A DNA stretch of 13,878 nt from contig JAJPYV010000307.1 in NCBI GenBank assembly GCA_021204735.1, positions 1 through 13,878 of the forward strand. The letters are read 5' to 3'. The position numbers and the translations under genes were made by a program. The notes below the pieces were generated by a model that was not told where the DNA came from, ran no database searches, and was given only the letters and a program-made list of their open reading frames with translations. Below, one piece after another: positions 1-6,987 of this stretch; the stretch's first letter is position 1; every line of letters starts with the position of its first letter. Source of the DNA: Prevotella sp. (GTDB lineage: Bacteria > Bacteroidota > Bacteroidia > Bacteroidales > Bacteroidaceae).

Positions 1-102
1 ATGGGTAAGTCTTGCACGGTCAGCTCCCTTCGAATCCTCCAGGACGGGAACGTAGCAAAGGTAGTTGGTTGTAGCGACGCGATGTAAGTAGCTTGCCCAC
101 CC
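1..102 (+). ncRNA. ffs: Small bacterial SRP RNA (4.5S-like), 5' end cut off
   Basis: This is the RNA of the signal recognition particle, which binds Ffh and targets membrane and secreted proteins to the translocon. The sequence shows the Ffh-binding hairpin: GGTCAGCTCC on the 5' side (positions 18-27) and GGGAACGTAGCAAAGG on the 3' side (46-61), corresponding to GGTCAG...AAGG of helix 8, with an enlarged apical part of the kind I associate with Bacteroidota SRP RNAs. It ends in GCTTGCCCACCC, resembling the CCCACCC 3' end of E. coli 4.5S RNA. About 45 nt follow the motif but only 17 precede it, so the 5' strand of the long stem lies outside the window. Identification rests on motif recognition, not a covariance search. 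Confidence 0.75.
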
Positions 103-176
103 GCCTCTTTAGCTCAGTTGGCCAGAGCACGTGATTTGTAATCTCGGGGTCGTTGGTTCGAATCCGACAAGAGGCT
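103..176 (+). tRNA. tRNA-Thr, anticodon TGT
   Basis: This tRNA reads ACA and possibly other ACN threonine codons. The cloverleaf is visible. The acceptor stem is GCCTCTT (103-109) with AAGAGGC (169-175), and the discriminator is T176. The D stem is GCTC (112-115) with GAGC (125-128). The anticodon loop is TTTGTAA (135-141), with TGT at 137-139. The T stem is GTTGG (152-156) with CCGAC (164-168) around TTCGAAT. No CCA is encoded. The anticodon stem CGTGA/TCTCG has a T-T mismatch at its third pair (132 with 144). The gene follows the SRP RNA directly, so the two are probably cotranscribed and separated by RNase P. Confidence 0.95.
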
Positions 177-222
177 CAAAAAAGGAAATTTCAAGAAAAT
201 ATCCTAAGAAAAATTTTCAATA

Positions 223-255
223 AAAAGCGGAAACCGAATTTCGATTTCCGCTTTT
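223..255. terminator. Probable bidirectional intrinsic terminator
   Basis: The arms AAAAGCGGAAA (223-233) and TTTCCGCTTTT (245-255) form a perfect 11-bp stem with an 11-nt loop. Each arm brings its own A or T tract, so the RNA from either strand ends in a U-rich stretch. It lies between the + strand SRP RNA/tRNA unit and the end of the convergent - strand secreted-protein gene (last base 278), and probably serves both. Confidence 0.8.
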
Positions 256-277
256 ATTGTCTTTATATATCAACTTG

Positions 278-1633
278 TTATTTCACAATCTTATATACTT
301 TTGTGGTATTGCCTTTGCTTACCTTGATGATATACATGCCGTTTGTCATGCCCGACAGGTCGAGGTTGCCTTTTGAGGAAGCCACCTGCATGCCAGTAGC
401 ATTGAACATTTCAGCTCTGTCGAAATCTCCTGATATTGATATGGTATTGCCGTTTCTGTTGATGTTTATTCCATCGAGTTTCATAGTCTTGATACTTGTA
501 TCTATCGGACTTTCTGACAGTAAGATAAGAGCTGGATAATTATAATAATAAGTTTCATTAAATCCGCATCCTGCTATCACCATTCCATCGTCAGATACAT
601 TGAGGGCAGCGTATAAGCCTGACATATCAAACGGTCTCTCGCTTGCGACCACAGTGTTTCCCAATACCATACCACCGACACCACAGGATAAAAGTTCATT
701 GTATGCCGTTTTCTCACCTGTGTAGATGTTCTCAACGATATTGTGCTGTATGCCATCACCGTCAGTATAGTAGTAGTACATATTTCCGTCCTTGTCCATG
801 CTCATTATTGTTCCTTCCCAGTAATACTCATGTTCCTCACCAGTCTCCTCATCGATATCAGCCCATCTAACTCCATTCCATTCAAGTGTAGGACCGTCAA
901 TCCACCTCATTACACCATCTTGTATTATTGTCGGAAGTTGGTCGCCACGAATACTTGTCACATTTCCTACAATCACACTTCCGTCATCAGTCATGTCGTA
1001 TCCCATGAATCCCTGATTTCCGTAGTCCTGATCCTCGAATGTCTGTGTGCCTGTTACGTTGCCATTCTCATCAAGAAACCACAGCATCGGTTCCCAGCGA
1101 GATGTAGAGTCTGCCCTGTAAAGGTTAACCTCTCCTAATATCACCCTGCTGTCGGATGATACGCATACTGCGTATGAGCAATAATCCATGTCGTAGGCAT
1201 GAGTCATATTTGTATTCTCAGGAAGTGGCAGGTTAACCCATTCTTTACCGAGATACTTGTAGCCTGGAAGCCAGCAAAAACTTCCATCAACTGTAGTGGG
1301 ATATGCGCCCACCATCATACCATCGTTAGCTACGTCACTGAGAATCACTCCATTTGCCTTCTCCCCATTGTAGTCGTTGACGTATGTGATGGAATTGCTC
1401 TCTCGCTCCCACAATATTCCGGCGTAGGAGTCGCCACTTTCATCAGAAGCCACGGCATATTTTCCATTGTTTGACACACGGAATGATCCATAAACACTGG
1501 AATCGTAGCCATCGAGAGGCACGTATTCACACTCAAAGAGGGTGCTTGGTATGGCATCCTGTGCTAAAACTGTCAAAGGACAGAGAGATGCTGTCAGCAT
1601 ACCAGCGAGCATAAGTAAAAAATTTTTTCTCAT
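278..1633 (-). CDS. Secreted HAF-like repeat protein with T9SS sorting domain (paralog A)
   Basis: The product has 451 residues. An N-terminal signal peptide (basic start, hydrophobic 5-23, likely cleavage after VLA at 22-24) directs export. The middle holds degenerate units of the form V-S-x-D-G-x-x-h-x-G followed by a tryptophan or aromatic patch, near residues 53-76, 101-121, 158-185, 214-244 and 346-370. They resemble HAF-type or beta-propeller blades. Residues of about 385-451 look like a Por/type A T9SS C-terminal domain (MFNATGMQV, then NGMYIIKVSKG and a lysine-rich end), so the protein is probably secreted across the outer membrane or anchored on it. No enzymatic motif is recognised and the function is unknown. 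A closely similar paralog lies directly upstream at 1799-3163. The ATG at 1633 is chosen because the signal peptide begins there, and it sits about 61 nt from a good -7 element. Confidence 0.85.
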   Translation of the reverse strand: MRKNFLLMLAGMLTASLCPLTVLAQDAIPSTLFECEYVPLDGYDSSVYGSFRVSNNGKYAVASDESGDSYAGILWERESNSITYVNDYNGEKANGVILSDVANDGMMVGAYPTTVDGSFCWLPGYKYLGKEWVNLPLPENTNMTHAYDMDYCSYAVCVSSDSRVILGEVNLYRADSTSRWEPMLWFLDENGNVTGTQTFEDQDYGNQGFMGYDMTDDGSVIVGNVTSIRGDQLPTIIQDGVMRWIDGPTLEWNGVRWADIDEETGEEHEYYWEGTIMSMDKDGNMYYYYTDGDGIQHNIVENIYTGEKTAYNELLSCGVGGMVLGNTVVASERPFDMSGLYAALNVSDDGMVIAGCGFNETYYYNYPALILLSESPIDTSIKTMKLDGININRNGNTISISGDFDRAEMFNATGMQVASSKGNLDLSGMTNGMYIIKVSKGNTTKVYKIVK

Positions 1634-1694
1634 AATAGATGATTCTTAATTATTAAATAAATTTCTTATTACGTTATATATTTATTGTTTTATG

Positions 1695-1713
1695 CAAATA
1701 TAAGGAAATATCG
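1695..1713 (-). promoter_or_regulatory. Promoter of paralog A, conserved with paralog B
   Basis: Read on the - strand, this block is CGATATTTCCTTATATTTG. Its end, TATATTTG (1702-1695), fits the Bacteroidota -7 consensus TAnnTTTG. The block matches the one before paralog B at 18 of 19 positions. No clear TTTG -33 element is seen at the usual distance. Downstream, ACGTAATAAGAA in the leader (1674-1663) is identical in both copies. Promoter function is inferred from consensus, position and conservation between paralogs. Confidence 0.65.
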
Positions 1714-1798
1714 TTGGCTCATACCTCTATTAGCAAACTTTTTAATAAGTTTACAACTTTTCAATGTGATCTATGTTGTTAAATTTTACTTTATATAC

Positions 1799-3163
1799 TT
1801 ATTTCAGTATCTTATATACGTTTGTAGCGTTGCCTTTGCTAACTCTGATGATATACATGCCATTTGTCATGCTATTCAAGTCAATATCGCCTTTTGAGGA
1901 AGCCACCTGCATACCAGTAGCATTAAACATTTCTGCTCTGTCGAAATCTCCTGATATTGATATAGTGTTTCCGTTCCTGCTGATGTTTATACCATCGAGT
2001 TTCATGGCCTTGATACTGGTTTCTATCGGGCTCTCGTCCAATACGATAAGAGCTGGATAATTGAAATATGAACCGTAAGATTCTACACCCAAGCCACCAC
2101 CTGCAATTACTGTTCCATCATCAGATACATTGATAGCAGAGTATAAGGCAGACATGTCTATCGGTCTATCACTTGCTACGACTGTCATTCCTAAAACCAG
2201 ACTGCCGACACCACATGATACGATTTTATCATATTCCCTCTTTTCTCCCGTATAGATGTTTTCAACAACGTTATGCTGCACGCCATCTCCGTTTGAATAG
2301 TAGTAATATACATTTCCGTCCTTGTCTATGCAGTTTGCCATGCCTTCCCAATAATACTCTTTCATTACGCCGTTTTCGTCATATTCCAACCATCTATTTT
2401 CGCTCTCGTTCCATGTAAGTTCCGGTCCATCAAGCCACCTCATTACACCATCCTGGATTACTGTAGGAAGCATGTCCCCACGCGCACTTGTCATCATTCC
2501 GACAATTACACTACCGTCGTCGGACATATCGTATCCTTGGAATCCCTGATTGCCATATTCGAGATCCTCGAATGTCTGTGTGCCTGTTACATTACCTTCC
2601 TCGTCAAGAAACCATAGCATAGGCTCCCAATGAGATTTGGTTTCGGTATAATATAGGTAAACTTCTCCTAATACAACCCTTCCGTCGGATGATACCCGTA
2701 TTGCTTGTGAACAATAATCAATGTCTGTAGGATATTTCAAATTCGTATTCTCAGGTAGTGGTAACTCGACCCAATCCTTGTCAGGATATTTATAACCTGG
2801 CTGCCAGCAAAAACTGCTCTCGGTTGGAGCCGGATAATCGCCTACCATCATACCATCGTTGGAGACATCGTTAAGGATAACCCCATTAGCCTTCTCGCCT
2901 GTGTAGTTGTTTACGTATGTGATGGAATTACTTTCTCGCTCCCACAATATCCCTGCGTAAGAGTCGCTTGTGTCAGAAGCAACAGCATATTTACCATTGT
3001 TGGATACCCTGAAAATTCCATAGAAACTGGAGTCATATCCATCAAGTTTCACTGATTGAACTCCAAATACGGTGCCTGGTATGGTGTCTTGTTCGGCAGC
3101 AGACAAATGACTGAAAGATGCAGTTAGTAGAATTGCGGATATAAGTAAAAATTTCTTACTCAT
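1799..3163 (-). CDS. Secreted HAF-like repeat protein with T9SS sorting domain (paralog B)
   Basis: The product has 454 residues and aligns with paralog A from end to end with only small gaps. It has a signal peptide (hydrophobic 5-22, likely cleavage near SAA at 21-23). The same S-x-D-G-type repeats occur near residues 53-75, 100-120, 157-184, 213-243 and 346-374, with tryptophans W74, W120, W179, W184 and W243. A type A T9SS sorting tail covers about 388-454. Similarity to paralog A is uneven: about 45 of 50 positions are identical around residues 52-101, but only about 39 of 61 around 124-184. The function is unknown, and the repeats suggest a beta-propeller-like binding or scaffold fold at the cell surface. 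The gap to paralog A is 165 bp and holds a separate promoter, so the two need not be one transcript. Confidence 0.85.
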   Translation of the reverse strand: MSKKFLLISAILLTASFSHLSAAEQDTIPGTVFGVQSVKLDGYDSSFYGIFRVSNNGKYAVASDTSDSYAGILWERESNSITYVNNYTGEKANGVILNDVSNDGMMVGDYPAPTESSFCWQPGYKYPDKDWVELPLPENTNLKYPTDIDYCSQAIRVSSDGRVVLGEVYLYYTETKSHWEPMLWFLDEEGNVTGTQTFEDLEYGNQGFQGYDMSDDGSVIVGMMTSARGDMLPTVIQDGVMRWLDGPELTWNESENRWLEYDENGVMKEYYWEGMANCIDKDGNVYYYYSNGDGVQHNVVENIYTGEKREYDKIVSCGVGSLVLGMTVVASDRPIDMSALYSAINVSDDGTVIAGGGLGVESYGSYFNYPALIVLDESPIETSIKAMKLDGINISRNGNTISISGDFDRAEMFNATGMQVASSKGDIDLNSMTNGMYIIRVSKGNATNVYKILK

Positions 3164-3225
3164 AATGGATGATTTAATATTATTCTATGATAATTCTTAT
3201 TACGTATATATAAAAGTTTAACTTA

Positions 3226-3244
3226 CAAATATAATGAAATATCG
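3226..3244 (-). promoter_or_regulatory. Promoter of paralog B, conserved with paralog A
   Basis: Read on the - strand, this block is CGATATTTCATTATATTTG and ends in the -7 match TATATTTG (3233-3226), about 62 nt before the ATG. It differs from the paralog A block at one position. The leader also repeats ACGTAATAAGAA (3205-3194) and the ATCATCYATT sequence just before the start codon. A canonical -33 TTTG is not visible at the expected spacing, so the conserved CGATATTTC may be a regulator site or part of the promoter. Confidence 0.65.
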
Positions 3245-3340
3245 CTTATATGTGTTTTTTTATTAGTGAATATTTATAAATTTATAATATTTTTCACGAT
3301 TTCAGATGAAACATCGTTTTTAAAATACGGTATCATTTTT

Positions 3341-6300
3341 TTATGTGGTCATTGCCGATTGGCCTTCTTCTAAAAGTCCTCCCTTGCTCCTTATGTAAGC
3401 TATCATTTGGCGGAAAATGGAGTTTGTTGAGAGAACTGCTTCATTGCCTGTCATTATCATCTGACAGCGTGCACGTGTTATTGCCACGTTGAGTTTGCGG
3501 TCTATGATATGTCCATCCTCCTCGAAACAGTTGGCTGTAAGAAATCCTAATTGCCATGTGTTCTGCACGGTGAACGAATAGATTATCACGTCACGCTGAC
3601 TGCCCTGATATCTCTCTACGGTGTCAATGGAAACGTTTTCGAGTTCTTTCATTCCGAGTTTCTCTACTTCTTGCCGTATCATCGCTATCTGGTTGCGGTA
3701 GGGTACGATTACTCCGACACTCTTTGTGGGGTTGAAACCACCAGCGAACATCCGTCTCAGGCGGTACAATAGTTGTGCTACGATGGCGGCTTCATCGGTA
3801 TTCACCTTGTCGGAGATGTCTGGACGGCGGCAGAGACGAGACTTTATGAACAGCATGCGATGTTTTCTCAATAGAGTGTCGAGAAGGTCTGTCTTTCCTA
3901 TGTCGGCATATCCGATTGAAACTTCCTCTTGGTGGCGCAGATGTACCGGTACAAGTTGTTCGTTGGCGTAAAACATTTGGTTAGGAAATTCCGCCACTTC
4001 AGGGTGCATCCTGCCGTAACGGTTGAGTACTCCTGTAAATTCCTTTCTGTCAGCATTGCGCTCTATGCGTAAAAGTCGTTCGAAAAGAGAGTTGCGACAG
4101 TTGGATAATCCGATATTGTTCAGTTCTTTACTATTTACGGATGATACTCTCTCGCTCTGCTGTACCACGGCGGGGAGTTGTTTATGGTCGCCAATCATTA
4201 TGAATCGTTCTATGCGGCATTGTTCTTGTCCGTTGTGCCCCTTGCGGTGTACGGCTAACAGTCCCATGATGTTTGGTTCAAGGATTTGCGATGCCTCGTC
4301 GATTATGGCAAGTGAGAAAATCTTTATGTCGAAGATATATGGGCGTGACATCAGTGTAGATGTCGTGCCGGTTATTATGCGTGTTGACAAAAGTCGTTGC
4401 TTTACCAAGCTCAACCTTGGGCATTCCTTTGCTATTTCAGAAAGGAGTTTGGGTTTACAGAAAGGGTCGGCACTGTATTCATTTCCGAGGCGGATATAGT
4501 CAAGATTTGCACTTTCAAGCATCGAACAGATTTCGTCTACTGCTCTATTGGTATATGCCATGAGCAGCAGTGAGCCATTGCTGGAAGCTATTTCTTCTTC
4601 CACGATAAACCGGAGAGCCATTGATGTCTTGCCTGTTCCAGGAGGACCTACAAGTAGGAAGTAGTCTTTTGCCTGTTTTACTTTCAGCAAAATGTCGTTG
4701 TATCCACCATCGTATTCTCGTGTCAGTGTCAAATTAGTGTCTCTTTCGGGTTCTCGTTGACCAAATAGCAGTTTTTTGCGGTGGTCAGGTGCTGTAATCA
4801 ATACATGTAGTCCTTGTATGGCACTGTTCCACGATGTGTCTGAACCAGCATGTTCCACAGCATAAACTTCATTAGTATTTGTTTCGTTGACTTGAAAGAT
4901 GTCAGGGTTCTGCTGACCGTTCATAAGGGCTATAACAAGTTCAGTTGTGTGTATTTCTTTGATGTTTCCCTTGTAGAGTATGCTCTTTCTCACGTCAGGG
5001 TAGGAGTTTTGAGGATATTGGTATAAGTATATCATATCTCCACGGCGGAAATTGGGCAGAAAGCCGTCGCTTTGTTTTGGAATGGAGAGAGTGATAATGT
5101 TGAATGCCTCGCCACTGTCTGATTTCTCCTTGTTTTTTATGGTCAGACCCAAATAGATGTTTCCTGTCTCCAACTTTTCTGACAAAGGCATATTCCATAG
5201 GTCTGCCATACTATTGTTCACTCCTTCATAGGCTCCCACCTTGGATATCAGTCGTTCTCTGTAAACGAATGTCATCATTCTACAGAAATATTCTCGTTCC
5301 AATTGCGACATATCCCGCAATGGTTCGGTAACGGCTTCAATTTGGGGCAGTTGGTAGCGTTTATAAAAATTGCCATAAGTTTTTGCAGTGTTTATTGTGC
5401 CGGGGGTGAGTTGTGGCAGTATGGATGCGAATCCTTCTTTTGCTGCTTTTATGTCGGTTGCCACTATCTCGTTTCTCACTTTCATAGCTTCCCGAAACAG
5501 TTCTTGATAGAAGGCTACTGTAACGAGACCTTTGTCGGGAGGGTATTTTGAGTACAACAACTTTGCATTGATGATGTCGTGGTTTTTGTTAAAGTTGTAT
5601 TTCAATACGGCATAATAGAGTAGAAGTTGCACGTAGTGAGGTTCAAGTTGGGGACCGTGACTGCTTTTTTGGCTTCCTTCTATGTTAGGATTACGCCCTG
5701 ACTTCTGTTCGATAAGCAGTTGGAGGTCGGTGGTCATCATGTCGACACGCCCTTGTAAACCAAGTCGTTCACACACAAATGATGGTTCTAATATCGTCTT
5801 GCTCCTGTCGTAGCGGCAGAAAAGACTGTCAACGGCTGCCTTGATGTTGTTAGACTGTACCGTGGCGTCTCTTTTGAATTTCTCGCCGCTGAAGTCGGGA
5901 CAGGTGCAGTATTCGAGAGCCTGACCTTTAAAACTCTCGCTCATTGTTTTACTGAAGTCGAAATCTTCCTCGTGGTTCACCATTCCGTCAAGAGCACTGC
6001 CTGCGAAATTTCCCAACAATATTGGAATGGTGTTCGATTTTTGACGTAGTCTATCTATAGTGTAGTTCAGAGCATGATGTCCGTATTCCTTGAAGCATGC
6101 TGCTATCGAACTGATGTCTATGAGATAGTCAGGTTCTATTACTATAAGTTTAGGCTCTGCAATCTTGCCTTGACTGTCATTTTCCATGTTATCAAGCTCG
6201 GAATCGAGAAGGTTGAGTTGCATGCCTTCTTCTGCCAAATCCATTATATAGGTAAGATGTTCGGCGGAACAGTCAACGGCAAGAAGTTGTTCGTCAAGTC

Positions 6301-6757
6301 CTCTTTCAACTGATACATAGATGTATCTTTTGTTCTTACGTCTTACGATACATCTTATATATTTTACATCAAGACTTTCTGTTTTTGTGTATAGGCGGTT
6401 GGCTTTTGGCAGTATGTTCACCAGGAAGTCGGGAATTGCTTCTCTCGTTATGTATGACACAAATATAGCAAGAGCACGCAAATCGTAGGGAAAGTCTTCT
6501 TTGTCAAATCTTTCCCTGCGGTTTGAATTGCGGCGCATGGTCTGTATTGCTATCTTGTCGGCTATTGGCACATTGTATTGTTTGCATAGCAGGTCAACCT
6601 CTGCGAATATGCCGCCGTATGCCTCACTGCTGTCATGTAGCCCCTCTTGGCATGCCATTGATAGGGTTTCGTGCATCAGTTTGGTCAGTGTTTCGCCTCC
6701 TGCGCTGTCGGCAATTTGGGCTATCTCTAATATCTTATTGAATAATGGGTGTGGCAT
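3341..6757 (-). CDS. Dna2-like PD-(D/E)XK nuclease / SF1 helicase fusion
   Basis: The 1138-residue product combines a nuclease and an ATP-driven DNA or RNA helicase, likely in DNA repair or replication, possibly defence. The N-terminal 200 or so residues match nothing I recognise. Residues of about 275-400 carry the nuclease signature: GRVD (336-339), E350-x-K352 and Q377-xxx-Y381, the order seen in RecB/Cas4/Dna2-type nucleases. Residues of about 568-612 (RRGDMIYLY onward) may be a beta-barrel as in Dna2/UPF1. The helicase core follows, with Walker A GPPGTGKT (704-711), DEAS (820-823), GDHKQLP (856-862), RYGRMHP (913-919), VERYQGSQRD (1047-1056) and LNVAITRAR (1089-1097), so both core domains look complete. 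No C-x2-C-x5-C cluster follows QxxxY, so the iron-sulphur site of eukaryotic Dna2 is not evident. The gene is divergent from murG with its own -7 element. The fold assignments are firm; the cellular role is inferred. Confidence 0.88.
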   Translation of the reverse strand: MPHPLFNKILEIAQIADSAGGETLTKLMHETLSMACQEGLHDSSEAYGGIFAEVDLLCKQYNVPIADKIAIQTMRRNSNRRERFDKEDFPYDLRALAIFVSYITREAIPDFLVNILPKANRLYTKTESLDVKYIRCIVRRKNKRYIYVSVERGLDEQLLAVDCSAEHLTYIMDLAEEGMQLNLLDSELDNMENDSQGKIAEPKLIVIEPDYLIDISSIAACFKEYGHHALNYTIDRLRQKSNTIPILLGNFAGSALDGMVNHEEDFDFSKTMSESFKGQALEYCTCPDFSGEKFKRDATVQSNNIKAAVDSLFCRYDRSKTILEPSFVCERLGLQGRVDMMTTDLQLLIEQKSGRNPNIEGSQKSSHGPQLEPHYVQLLLYYAVLKYNFNKNHDIINAKLLYSKYPPDKGLVTVAFYQELFREAMKVRNEIVATDIKAAKEGFASILPQLTPGTINTAKTYGNFYKRYQLPQIEAVTEPLRDMSQLEREYFCRMMTFVYRERLISKVGAYEGVNNSMADLWNMPLSEKLETGNIYLGLTIKNKEKSDSGEAFNIITLSIPKQSDGFLPNFRRGDMIYLYQYPQNSYPDVRKSILYKGNIKEIHTTELVIALMNGQQNPDIFQVNETNTNEVYAVEHAGSDTSWNSAIQGLHVLITAPDHRKKLLFGQREPERDTNLTLTREYDGGYNDILLKVKQAKDYFLLVGPPGTGKTSMALRFIVEEEIASSNGSLLLMAYTNRAVDEICSMLESANLDYIRLGNEYSADPFCKPKLLSEIAKECPRLSLVKQRLLSTRIITGTTSTLMSRPYIFDIKIFSLAIIDEASQILEPNIMGLLAVHRKGHNGQEQCRIERFIMIGDHKQLPAVVQQSERVSSVNSKELNNIGLSNCRNSLFERLLRIERNADRKEFTGVLNRYGRMHPEVAEFPNQMFYANEQLVPVHLRHQEEVSIGYADIGKTDLLDTLLRKHRMLFIKSRLCRRPDISDKVNTDEAAIVAQLLYRLRRMFAGGFNPTKSVGVIVPYRNQIAMIRQEVEKLGMKELENVSIDTVERYQGSQRDVIIYSFTVQNTWQLGFLTANCFEEDGHIIDRKLNVAITRARCQMIMTGNEAVLSTNSIFRQMIAYIRSKGGLLEEGQSAMTT

Positions 6758-6781
6758 AGTAGGAATTTAGGATTTCTTTTT

Positions 6782-6789
6782 CAAAATTA
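6782..6789 (-). promoter_or_regulatory. Candidate -7 element of the nuclease-helicase gene
   Basis: On the - strand the sequence is TAATTTTG, matching TAnnTTTG, and it ends 25 nt before the ATG, which would give a short leader. It is the only such match on that strand in the divergent gap. No -33 TTTG lies at the usual spacing, so this is a moderate call. Confidence 0.5.
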
Positions 6790-6848
6790 CAAAAAATATC
6801 TGATAAAGGGAATTATTTAGTCAACAAAACTGTTTTTACACAAAAAAC

Positions 6849-6893
6849 TTTTGGTTTTGTCAATACTTTTAAAATAGTATTACAAAACCAAAA
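6849..6893. repeat. Interrupted palindrome in the divergent control region
   Basis: The left arm is TTTTGGTTTTGT (6849-6860), then a single extra C, then AATACT (6862-6867). The right arm is AGTATT (6876-6881) followed by ACAAAACCAAAA (6882-6893). This gives 12 + 6 paired positions with one bulged base and an 8-nt A/T centre. It lies between the divergent nuclease-helicase and murG promoters. It lacks the GC-rich stem followed by a T tract that a terminator would show, so an operator or a small mobile remnant is more likely. No regulator can be named. Confidence 0.7.
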
Positions 6894-6955
6894 ACTGATT
6901 TTTCTGTCTCTCTGAAAAATATCTTTAAAAATTATTATATACAAAAAAATTTTTT

Positions 6956-6963
6956 TACTTTTG
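6956..6963 (+). promoter_or_regulatory. Candidate -7 element of the murG operon
   Basis: TACTTTTG matches the Bacteroidota -7 consensus TAnnTTTG and ends 24 nt before the murG start codon, implying a short leader of about 20 nt or less. The upstream stretch is A/T-rich with no clear -33 TTTG. It is the only good match before murG and would drive the six + strand genes. Confidence 0.6.
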
Positions 6964-6987
6964 CGAATTAATAAGGTTTAAACGGCA

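Noticed and set aside
153..539. Open reading frame of 128 codons on the + strand
   Set aside because: It starts inside the tRNA, crosses the terminator hairpin and then runs antisense to the conserved sorting domain of paralog A. A matching antisense frame at 1773-2060 arises only because the paralogs are similar.
1574..1633. Possible lipoprotein signal (ASLC at residues 15-18) in paralog A
   Set aside because: Leucine precedes the cysteine where glycine, alanine or serine is needed, and a normal signal peptidase I site follows; paralog B has no cysteine there.
1749..1784. Hairpin between the two secreted-protein genes (TTTACAAC with GTTGTTAAA)
   Set aside because: The stem is A/T-rich with a bulge and no T tract follows on the - strand, so a terminator call is not supported.
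4023..4499. 158-codon + strand frame inside the helicase gene
   Set aside because: It is antisense to the conserved helicase motifs (Walker B and GDHKQLP region), has no promoter or recognisable domain, and is a shadow.
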